Origin: Alistipes sp.
GTDB taxonomy: Bacteria > Bacteroidota > Bacteroidia > Bacteroidales > Rikenellaceae
Assembly (NCBI GenBank): GCA_017391185.1
Contig: JAFOZN010000027.1
Coordinates: 1-10,542 of the forward strand
Length of the DNA stretch: 10,542 nucleotides
Reading direction: 5' to 3'
A model generated the notes under the pieces. The model was not told the DNA's origin. It saw only the letters and a list, made by a program, of their open reading frames with translations, and searched no databases. The position numbers were made by a program, and so were the translations under genes. Shown piece after piece: positions 1-4,949 of the stretch; position 1 is the stretch's first letter; each line of letters begins with the position of its first letter.

Positions 1-32
1 ACTGTTGGGACAACAGCAGCTACGATGAGTAG
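1..32 (+). CDS. Possible C-terminal tail of an upstream + strand gene (partial)
   Basis: Reading from base 3, the frame gives CWDNSSYDE and then a TAG stop at 30-32. A strong + strand terminator follows 24 bp later, so some + strand gene should end about here. A second frame (from base 2) ends at 26-28 with LLGQQQLR and cannot be excluded. Too little is visible to name a product. Confidence 0.35.
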   Translation, partial: CWDNSSYDE

Positions 33-56
33 CCAGAAGAGGATAGATTTTAGAAT

Positions 57-100
57 AAAAGGGCTGTTCAACAGATTTGTTGGACAGCTCTTTTGTTTTT
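57..100 (+). terminator. Rho-independent terminator of the upstream gene
   Basis: The left arm 57-73 pairs with 78-94 around a GATT loop (74-77). The 17 pairs are continuous, with two G-U pairs, and an A-run faces a T-run. The tract TTTTGTTTTT (91-100) follows. This is a classic intrinsic terminator on the + strand and separates the edge gene from the one at 304. Confidence 0.85.
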
Positions 101-174
101 GAGGCACTTATGAGTTGGTAAAAAAGGTTGAAGTCACCCCTATTTTTTAAAAATTTACAGAAAAATTAGCCCGC

Positions 175-211
175 GTTAACATTTGTTAACATTTGTTAAC
201 ACTCCGTTAAA
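175..211. promoter_or_regulatory. Phased GTTAAC repeat array (operator-like)
   Basis: GTTAAC occurs at 175, 185 and 195, and a degenerate copy GTTAAA at 206. The first two units are exact 10-bp direct repeats (GTTAACATTT). Spacing of 10, 10 and 11 bp puts the sites on one face of the helix. The array lies 23 bp upstream of the TATCTTTG box of the gene at 304. A regulator binding site is an inference from phasing and position; no known regulator consensus was recognised. Confidence 0.5.
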
Positions 212-233
212 CCTTTTTTGCTCCATTGCCCCT

Positions 234-241
234 TATCTTTG
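234..241 (+). promoter_or_regulatory. Bacteroidota-type -7 box (TATCTTTG)
   Basis: TATCTTTG is an exact match to TAnnTTTG. It lies 62 bp before the ATG at 304, leaving a leader of roughly 55 nt. No well-spaced -33 TTTG is visible; the nearest (217-220) is too close. The phased GTTAAC sites fall in that region, which would fit an activator-dependent promoter. Confidence 0.55.
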
Positions 242-303
242 CATTGAGGAAAGCGCGCAAACCTTAATGACAAATTTATTAACTTCTAATTTAAAAGAAA
301 ACT

Positions 304-741
304 ATGAAAAATTTATTTTTAATTCTGGTTTCTGTGTTGATCTGTGGCTCGGCTGCGGCACAACAAAATAGTTCTAACGATGAGGCTCAGCCACTCGTTG
401 TGGTGAAGAATGCTGAGGGTAAAACCTATAAGGTTGATGATATGAAGAGCATCGACAACAACGCCATCGAGTCTGTTACCGTGATGAAGAGCGAGGCGGC
501 TCGCGCGGAGTTTGCTCAGTATGGTGACACTTCGGAGGGTGTGGTCTATATCAAGCTCAAGGCTCAGCCGCTGGTTGTAGTGAAGGATGCTGAGGGTAAA
601 ACCTATAAGGTTGACGATATGAAGAGTATCGACAACAACGCCATCGAATCTGTTACAGTGATAAAAAACGAGACGGCTCGCGCGGAGTTCGCTCAGTACG
701 GCGACACTTCGGAAGGTGTGATCTATATCAAGCTGAAATAA
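304..741 (+). CDS. Exported protein with two tandem TonB-plug-like domains
   Basis: This 145-residue protein has a signal peptide (residues 1-19, MKNLFLILV...GSAAA) and a short linker. Two 59-residue units (28-86 and 87-145) differ at only 5 positions and fill the rest of the protein. Each unit follows the plan LVVVK-AEGKTYKV-D-SID-IESVTV-K---A--EF-QYGDTSEGV-YIKLK. That resembles the end of TonB-dependent receptor plug domains, where a SID/IESIEVLKD segment is followed by YG...GVI.I.TK. There is no barrel, so this is not a receptor; it is probably periplasmic. The gene stands alone between a terminator upstream and one downstream. Similar isolated plug-like segments occur at the ends of other Bacteroidota envelope proteins such as BlaR1-like M56 peptidases (family knowledge). 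The same domain ends the gene at 10170-10542. The function is unknown; a role in protein contact in the periplasm is inference. The start is supported by the signal peptide. Confidence 0.85.
   Translation: MKNLFLILVSVLICGSAAAQQNSSNDEAQPLVVVKNAEGKTYKVDDMKSIDNNAIESVTVMKSEAARAEFAQYGDTSEGVVYIKLKAQPLVVVKDAEGKTYKVDDMKSIDNNAIESVTVIKNETARAEFAQYGDTSEGVIYIKLK
385..738 (+). repeat. Tandem 177-bp coding duplication
   Basis: Unit 1 is 385-561 and unit 2 is 562-738, directly adjacent. Counted by eye they differ at 19 of 177 bases: 14 differences are silent and 5 change the amino acid (N/D, M/I, S/N, A/T, V/I). The duplication is therefore fairly recent, and the excess of silent changes suggests both copies stayed under selection as protein. 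Confidence 0.9.
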
Positions 742-781
742 AAGCGGAAGAGTTAGTTTAGAAAAAGTGAATTAAATCAGA

Positions 782-817
782 CGCCCGCAATGCTCTATTG
801 CGGGCGACACTTTTATT
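782..817 (+). terminator. Terminator after the plug-like repeat gene
   Basis: A perfect 10-bp GC-rich stem (CGCCCGCAAT, 782-791, with ATTGCGGGCG, 797-806) closes a GCTCT loop. ACACTTTTATTA follows. It lies 40 bp after the stop at 739-741. It may also help to stop - strand transcription of the gene ending at 844, but the T-rich side is on the + strand. Confidence 0.85.
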
Positions 818-843
818 ATAGCAAGTAAATCACTCTCCTCAAG

Positions 844-1191
844 TTACTTACACTCGTGGTGCGCACACGCCTCGCCCGAATCAAAGACAAAACCCAAGAT
901 GTAGGACTTAATCAGAGTCTCAATCTCACCTGAGCAACCGCGAATTACGCGGATATTGTGCTTCTCCAAGACATTCTTGGCGCCCTCGCCCATATTACCA
1001 GCGAGCATAACCTCTACCCCCATAGAGGCAAGCACCGCAGCTATGCCCGACTTACATCCGCACCCTTCGGGCGAAGGAAGCTCTTCTACGGAGAGAATAC
1101 TCTTCTGCTCAAGGGTATAGATTGTGTAGTGGTGACAGTGTCCAAAGTGGTCATCAACACGACCATCGCGCGTAGGAATTGCAACTTTCAT
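844..1191 (-). CDS. NifX/NifB-type small protein (dinitrogenase Fe-Mo cofactor domain)
   Basis: This 115-residue cytosolic protein matches the dinitrogenase iron-molybdenum cofactor domain (PF02579), with the N-terminus MKVAIPT followed by VDDHFGHC (residues 12-19). Other family features are the glycine/cysteine segment EGCGCKSG (42-49) and MLAGNMGEGA (62-71). Six Cys (19, 44, 46, 86, 109, 114) and several His residues could bind metal or an Fe-S cluster. The tail ACAHHECK (108-115) adds two Cys and two His. Relatives outside nitrogen fixers are often linked to Mrp/ORP-type cluster proteins, but no nif, mrp or radical-SAM gene is present here. The precise role is unknown; binding or transfer of a metal cluster is inference. 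It is divergent from the lactonase gene and shares a leader motif with it. The ATG follows from the conserved MKVAIPT start. Confidence 0.88.
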   Translation of the reverse strand: MKVAIPTRDGRVDDHFGHCHHYTIYTLEQKSILSVEELPSPEGCGCKSGIAAVLASMGVEVMLAGNMGEGAKNVLEKHNIRVIRGCSGEIETLIKSYILGFVFDSGEACAHHECK

Positions 1192-1217
1192 GATATATTC
1201 AGAGTTTTATGGTGCAA

Positions 1218-1226
1218 CAAAATTTA
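1218..1226 (-). promoter_or_regulatory. Possible -7 region of the NifX-type gene
   Basis: On the - strand this reads TAAATTTTG, one base longer than a TAnnTTTG box. It sits 4 nt before the shared leader motif and 26 bp before the start codon. No correctly spaced -33 TTTG was found. Confidence 0.35.
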
Positions 1227-1288
1227 TATTTCAAGCCAAAATCGGAATAAAATCCTCGTTTGACAATGTAAATATACGAAATTTTCAG

Positions 1289-1296
1289 TAATTTTG
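1289..1296 (+). promoter_or_regulatory. -7 box of the lactonase-fold gene (TAATTTTG)
   Basis: TAATTTTG exactly fits TAnnTTTG and lies 30 bp before the ATG at 1327. The TTTGACA at 1259-1265 is 26 bp upstream of it, rather far for a -33 element. The box overlaps the TTG at 1294, which argues against that TTG being the start codon. Confidence 0.5.
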
Positions 1297-1326
1297 GATA
1301 GTATCAACCATAAAACTCTTAAGCAG

Positions 1327-2376
1327 ATGAAAAAGCTGATGACCATGTTGTTGCTCCTGCCATGCCTTATCTCTTGGCAAAGCCCCCAAAACGAGGAGAT
1401 AACACTACTAATAGGAACCTACACAGGCAAAGGTAGCAAGGGTATCTACACCTGCCGCTTCAACCAGCAGAGTGGCGATTTTAGCGAGCCACAACTCCTT
1501 GTCGAGGCAGCAAGCCCATCATTTCTAACTCTTTCGGAGGATGAGAAATATCTCTACGCCGTAAGCGAGGAGTGGCGCACACCAATGCTCAACGCCTACC
1601 GTTACGATAGCAACACCCGCACCGCAAAGCTCATCAACAGCCAGCCTACACATGGAGACTCGCCATGCCACGTGGCGCTGCATCAAGGCTATGCCTATAC
1701 GGCCAACTATACGGGAGGATCGCTGACAGCCTTTAAGCTCCAGAGTGACGGATCGCTTGGTGAGCCACAACTAAAGCAGTTCTCTACGCCCGAAGTGCAA
1801 TCGCATATACATGGCATATTCGAGGCGGCAGATGGCAAGAGCATATATGTGACCGATTTGGGGCGTGATGCTGTATATGAGATCGAAGCACCACTCACTC
1901 TCCGCCACACAACCCACATCGAGAAGGGTTCAGGCCCTCGCCACATGGTCGTAGCGAAGAAGATGGCATATCTGATAAATGAGTATTCGGGCAAGGTGAC
2001 TCAGCTCAAAGAGTCGCGCGGAGGGCTCGAAGTCGTGGGCTCGTTTGCTTCGGACAGCGTAGGTGGCAGAGGTAGTGCCGACATACATCTAAGCCCAGAC
2101 GGGCGATTCCTCTACGCTTCAAACAGATTAAAGGCCGATGGCGTTTCGACCTTCGAGGTAAAGAAGGATGGCTCACTCCAGAAAATCGCCTACACCGATA
2201 CAGGCATACATCCACGCAACTTTAACATCACGCCCAATGGCCGTTACCTGCTTGTTGCCGAGCGAGATAGCGACCAAATAGAGATTTTTGAGCGTGATGC
2301 CAAGAGTGGAAAGCTCCGCCCTACGGGCAAAAGCATTGCGCTGAGTATGCCCGTATGCCTGATTTGGGGCAAATAG
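1327..2376 (+). CDS. Exported lactonase-family seven-bladed beta-propeller (6-phosphogluconolactonase-like)
   Basis: This 349-residue protein matches the Lactonase family (PF10282; YbhE/Pgl type), usually about 330-380 residues. Blade signatures are visible in order: LLIGTYTGKGSKGIY (27-41), SPSFLTLSEDEKYLYAVSE (63-81), SPCHVALHQGYAYTANYTGG (112-131), IHGIFEAADGKSIYVTDLG (161-179), GSGPRHM (201-207), GSADIHLSPDGRFLYASNR (249-267) and IHPRNFNITPNGRYLLVAE (294-312). Characterised members hydrolyse 6-phosphogluconolactone in the oxidative pentose phosphate pathway. Here a hydrophobic N-terminus (MKKLMTMLLLLPCLISW) predicts export, which fits poorly with a cytosolic sugar-phosphate substrate, so the substrate is uncertain. 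The longer frame from TTG 1294 is not preferred: it would put a charged stretch before the signal peptide and overlap the promoter box. The gene converges on the PepSY-like gene with only 25 bp between stops and no obvious terminator. Confidence 0.88.
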   Translation: MKKLMTMLLLLPCLISWQSPQNEEITLLIGTYTGKGSKGIYTCRFNQQSGDFSEPQLLVEAASPSFLTLSEDEKYLYAVSEEWRTPMLNAYRYDSNTRTAKLINSQPTHGDSPCHVALHQGYAYTANYTGGSLTAFKLQSDGSLGEPQLKQFSTPEVQSHIHGIFEAADGKSIYVTDLGRDAVYEIEAPLTLRHTTHIEKGSGPRHMVVAKKMAYLINEYSGKVTQLKESRGGLEVVGSFASDSVGGRGSADIHLSPDGRFLYASNRLKADGVSTFEVKKDGSLQKIAYTDTGIHPRNFNITPNGRYLLVAERDSDQIEIFERDAKSGKLRPTGKSIALSMPVCLIWGK

Positions 2377-2401
2377 GCTACGGAGGGTTTGACAAGGCAG
2401 G

Positions 2402-2836
2402 CTAATCTACCTCAACGAGTTTGAATCGGTTATTGAACTTGAGTTCGCGGTGATCTGAGAGGACCACCTCATAGCCATGTTTGTCTCGCTCGATACGTAC
2501 CACACGCGACTGAGGATGGTGGCGTGAGACATATATTGCTATCGGCGCAGGGACTATATCATCGGGGACCTGAGTCTGAGCCTCGACATCTATCCAATCG
2601 CCCGACTCGGCAAACTCAAGGTGTACCCCACCCTCGATCCACACCTCATACTCCTTGGAGAAGATATCCTCATCATAGACGGCACGTATCACAGAGGCCA
2701 TAGAGTAGTAGCGTTTGATGAATTGTTGCGCTCGCTGAGGCAGCTCAGAGGGTTTGATTATCCTTTCGCTATCGTTTGCCCATACAAGAGCAAAGGCAAA
2801 AAGCGAGACAAAAAGTGTAAAATAGAGCTTTTTCAT
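2402..2836 (-). CDS. Secreted PepSY-like (DUF2874/BLIP-like) protein
   Basis: This 144-residue protein has a signal peptide (1-20, MKKLYFTLF...LVWA). Two related repeats follow, about 31-88 and 92-142. Each starts with a helix (LPQRAQQFIKRYY; APIAIYVSRHHP) and continues in strands: V---YD---YEVWIEGGVHLEFAESGDWIDVE in the first, and VVRIERDKHGYEVVLSDHRELKFNNRFKLVEVD in the second. This matches the Bacteroidota PepSY-like/DUF2874 family (PF11396), periplasmic proteins similar in fold to beta-lactamase inhibitory protein. Their ligand is generally unknown, so no activity is assigned. The gene is convergent with the lactonase gene and lies downstream of the GH127 gene on the same strand, but the terminator at 2892-2928 separates them. 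The start is fixed by the signal peptide. No convincing promoter was found. Confidence 0.88.
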   Translation of the reverse strand: MKKLYFTLFVSLFAFALVWANDSERIIKPSELPQRAQQFIKRYYSMASVIRAVYDEDIFSKEYEVWIEGGVHLEFAESGDWIDVEAQTQVPDDIVPAPIAIYVSRHHPQSRVVRIERDKHGYEVVLSDHRELKFNNRFKLVEVD

Positions 2837-2884
2837 ACGTCATTCGGTTTTGATTCACACTCTCTGGATGCAAATTCTGTGCTA

Positions 2885-2928
2885 AAGGCAAAAAAATCCA
2901 TCGCCCAAGAGTCGAGCGATGGATTTTT
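2885..2928 (-). terminator. Terminator of the GH127-type gene
   Basis: A perfect 13-bp stem (2892-2904 with 2916-2928, core ATCCATCGC/GCGATGGAT) closes an 11-nt loop. On the - strand it is followed by a T-run, 20 bp after the GH127 stop codon. The A/T flanks would let it work on both strands. Confidence 0.8.
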
Positions 2929-2948
2929 ATGAGCCAAGATTCCTTTGA

Positions 2949-4847
2949 TTAAGGAATATTATAAGGGGTATATGGCGTATGCATCACGTTGAGTGTCTGA
3001 GGCAACCAAACTCTATAACGATCCGACTTAGACCATGTATTACCCGCCGAGCCAAAGTCGCACAACTTCACAGGCACAGGTTTTCCATTGCCCTCCATGT
3101 CGGTACCCTGCACAGCATCTACCGAAAAGGCCATCCAAGCAAAATCAGGCTTTGAGACGGGTTTTAGCTCCACGTATCCATCCTTAGAGGGGATTGTGAG
3201 TGTCTCATCGACATAACCATCGCCAAAACGGCTGTCGCGCGCCAAAACCACAGGGCCTCTAACCACAGCTTGACAATGGTTCAAAGTCTCCACGCGACCA
3301 CGCATATCGAGATTCAGAGTGATTTTATCGCCTGCACGCCAATCGCGCGTGATGATATGCCAGCCATGCATCGCCACCTTCTCAGATAGACCATTCACCT
3401 CCACCGACACATGCTCTAAATCACACCACGCAGGGATTCGCAACGCCACTTGGAAATTGCTCTCGCGCTTAGGATTAACCTCTATCTCTATCGTCTGGCC
3501 TTCGGGATAGGTGGTATTCTGCACAAGTTGCACCTGAGTCTTGCGCTTCTGGCCAACCTCCATTGTAGCCTCCGACTGGGCATAGAGATTTACCAAAATC
3601 GTATTATCCACGACTCTATACATCGCTTGAGGCACGAGCGCAAAGGCTCGTGGGCCATTGGCATTGCAGCAATTAATATGCATACCGCACTGCTCCTCGC
3701 CCGGAGCGCGCCAACCCTCCAATGGACTATATTTTGAAATCTGCGAGGCATCGCCTTTAAACGAGGCCATCAAGGCGTTGTACATCGTACGCTCGATCTC
3801 ATCCGCCAGCAGAGCATTGCCAGTCAAAGAGAGCAGACGATCACAGATCTGCATCCATGTAAAAGTCACACACGTCTCCATGGTATGATATGCAGGCAGA
3901 GTCTGACGCTCCTTGCCGCCAAACCAGCACTCGAAGGCAGCTCCCGATCCTGCGATATTTATCTCGGTATCGATGATGCTCCGTACGGTGCGTTTGGTAG
4001 CCTCTAAATACTCCTCCTTGCCTGTGATTTTATAGAGTTCGAGCAATCCCACATAGCACGACATCATCTCGTAGGCCTTCATGCCGTTCTCGCGCGAAAA
4101 CCAAGTCTTGGGGTGAGGGAAACGCTGCGCTACGGGCACATCTGCCAAAGCCTTCGAGATGAGTTCTGGGCCACCATCGGCACTATTCATCTCTGAGGCA
4201 ATATGGTGAGCAAAATCGAGATATTTGGCTTGCTTGGTGCGGTTGTAGATATAGACCACAGGCTCCAGAATAGAGCAGCTCGCCATACCGCGATAGTTAC
4301 CCGTAGAGGCTATACCTCGCTTACTTTGGCTCGTTGGGCCTACCTGCGTCATCAGATGATCCAACACTCGGCACGCCGCCTCCAAAGCTCGTTTCTCACC
4401 CGAAAGGTCGTACCACGCCACCAAACCCAAACAGGTATATTTACGTCCCCAGACATCCCACTGCTTGAGTTGATCCTCCTCCTTATAGTTGCCGATATAG
4501 CCCTCAGCTGTCTGAGTCGAGATCATGCCATCGACACTACGGCGGATGATTTCATACAATTCGGGATCGCGATTATAGCGGTACGAGGCGATAGCACCCT
4601 GCACCCATTTACCCCAAAACTCGCTTTGCCAACGGCCACCCTCGGTACGATGGCGGAAAGGCTCAACAAGGTGTTCGACATCCTGCGCCTTGACACGATG
4701 CTCAATACAATCATCAATGCGCTCGCCGACATAGCCCGCAATCTTCACTTGCTTAATAGGCGATTCCACTGCAATCTGAGCTTGAGCAGTATAGCTTACA
4801 GAGAGAAACATCGCACAAATAATCAGGCTTGTAAAAGAAGTTTTCAT
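2949..4847 (-). CDS. GH127/DUF1680-type glycoside hydrolase (candidate beta-L-arabinofuranosidase)
   Basis: This 632-residue protein has a signal peptide (1-23, ending YTAQA) and is probably periplasmic. It matches the DUF1680/GH127 family (PF07944): an (alpha/alpha)6 barrel to about residue 420, then beta-sandwich regions. In the characterised Bifidobacterium HypBA1, zinc is held by Glu and Cys of an E-x-C motif and by a Cys-Cys pair that includes the nucleophile. The equivalents are present: METC (E324, C326) and NCCNANGPR (C393, C394). E306 in AFECWFG is a candidate acid/base. The active site therefore looks intact, and release of L-arabinofuranose from plant or arabinoglycan oligosaccharides is plausible; the related GH146 family shares the motif, so the exact family is uncertain. 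No SusC/SusD or regulator gene adjoins it, unlike a typical polysaccharide utilisation locus. It has its own promoter and terminator. Confidence 0.93.
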   Translation of the reverse strand: MKTSFTSLIICAMFLSVSYTAQAQIAVESPIKQVKIAGYVGERIDDCIEHRVKAQDVEHLVEPFRHRTEGGRWQSEFWGKWVQGAIASYRYNRDPELYEIIRRSVDGMISTQTAEGYIGNYKEEDQLKQWDVWGRKYTCLGLVAWYDLSGEKRALEAACRVLDHLMTQVGPTSQSKRGIASTGNYRGMASCSILEPVVYIYNRTKQAKYLDFAHHIASEMNSADGGPELISKALADVPVAQRFPHPKTWFSRENGMKAYEMMSCYVGLLELYKITGKEEYLEATKRTVRSIIDTEINIAGSGAAFECWFGGKERQTLPAYHTMETCVTFTWMQICDRLLSLTGNALLADEIERTMYNALMASFKGDASQISKYSPLEGWRAPGEEQCGMHINCCNANGPRAFALVPQAMYRVVDNTILVNLYAQSEATMEVGQKRKTQVQLVQNTTYPEGQTIEIEVNPKRESNFQVALRIPAWCDLEHVSVEVNGLSEKVAMHGWHIITRDWRAGDKITLNLDMRGRVETLNHCQAVVRGPVVLARDSRFGDGYVDETLTIPSKDGYVELKPVSKPDFAWMAFSVDAVQGTDMEGNGKPVPVKLCDFGSAGNTWSKSDRYRVWLPQTLNVMHTPYTPYNIP

Positions 4848-4867
4848 AGGTAAAGTTTTTTGTTACC

Positions 4868-4898
4868 CAAATTTAGGGAAAATCGGCATAAAAACAAA
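4868..4898 (-). promoter_or_regulatory. Promoter of the GH127-type gene
   Basis: On the - strand TTTG (4895-4898) is followed after 19 nt by TAAATTTG (4868-4875). This is a full match to the Bacteroidota -33/-7 pair. The ATG lies 20 bp further on, so the leader is very short. The -33 TTTG falls inside the T-tract of the preceding M16 terminator. Confidence 0.75.
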
Positions 4899-4926
4899 GA
4901 GAGTGTCCAAAATTTTGGACACTCTC
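4889..4926 (-). terminator. M16 peptidase terminator: 28-bp perfect palindrome with T-tract
   Basis: Bases 4899-4926 are a perfect palindrome (GAGAGTGTCC, AAAATTTT, GGACACTCTC). On the - strand it is followed by TTTGTTTTTA (4889-4898). It begins 23 bp after the M16 stop codon (4950-4952). Confidence 0.85.
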
Positions 4927-4949
4927 CTCATACTTTAGAAGTCTTCCTA

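Larger units (their letters stand above)
1201..1319. repeat. 13-bp inverted repeat giving both divergent genes the same leader motif
   Basis: AGAGTTTTATGGT (1201-1213) and its exact reverse complement ACCATAAAACTCT (1307-1319) flank the divergent promoters. Read in each gene's own direction, both have ACCATAAAACTCT just before the start codon: 9 nt before the ATG at 1191 (-) and 7 nt before the ATG at 1327 (+). A shared regulator site or a shared translation signal are both possible. Confidence 0.8.

Noticed and set aside
175..211. CRISPR-like repeats
   Set aside because: Units are 10 bp with almost no spacer; far too short and close for a CRISPR array.
183..371. + strand 62-codon frame over the leader of the plug-like gene
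   Set aside because: It starts inside the GTTAAC array, upstream of the promoter box, and overlaps the real gene's signal peptide in another frame.
958..1263. + strand 101-codon frame opposite the NifX-type gene
   Set aside because: Shadow of a well-recognised domain; it reads into the divergent promoter region.
1294..1326. TTG start extending the lactonase N-terminus by 11 residues
   Set aside because: The TTG lies inside the TAATTTTG promoter box and would precede a normal MKK signal peptide; the ATG at 1327 is preferred.
4203..4853. + strand open frame of 216 codons antisense to the GH127 gene
   Set aside because: It overlaps clear GH127 coding sequence; its product shows no domain or signal peptide and is a codon-bias shadow.
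4899..4926. 28-bp palindrome as a recombination or attachment site
   Set aside because: Its position just after a stop codon and the T-tract explain it as a terminator; no integrase or mobile gene is present.
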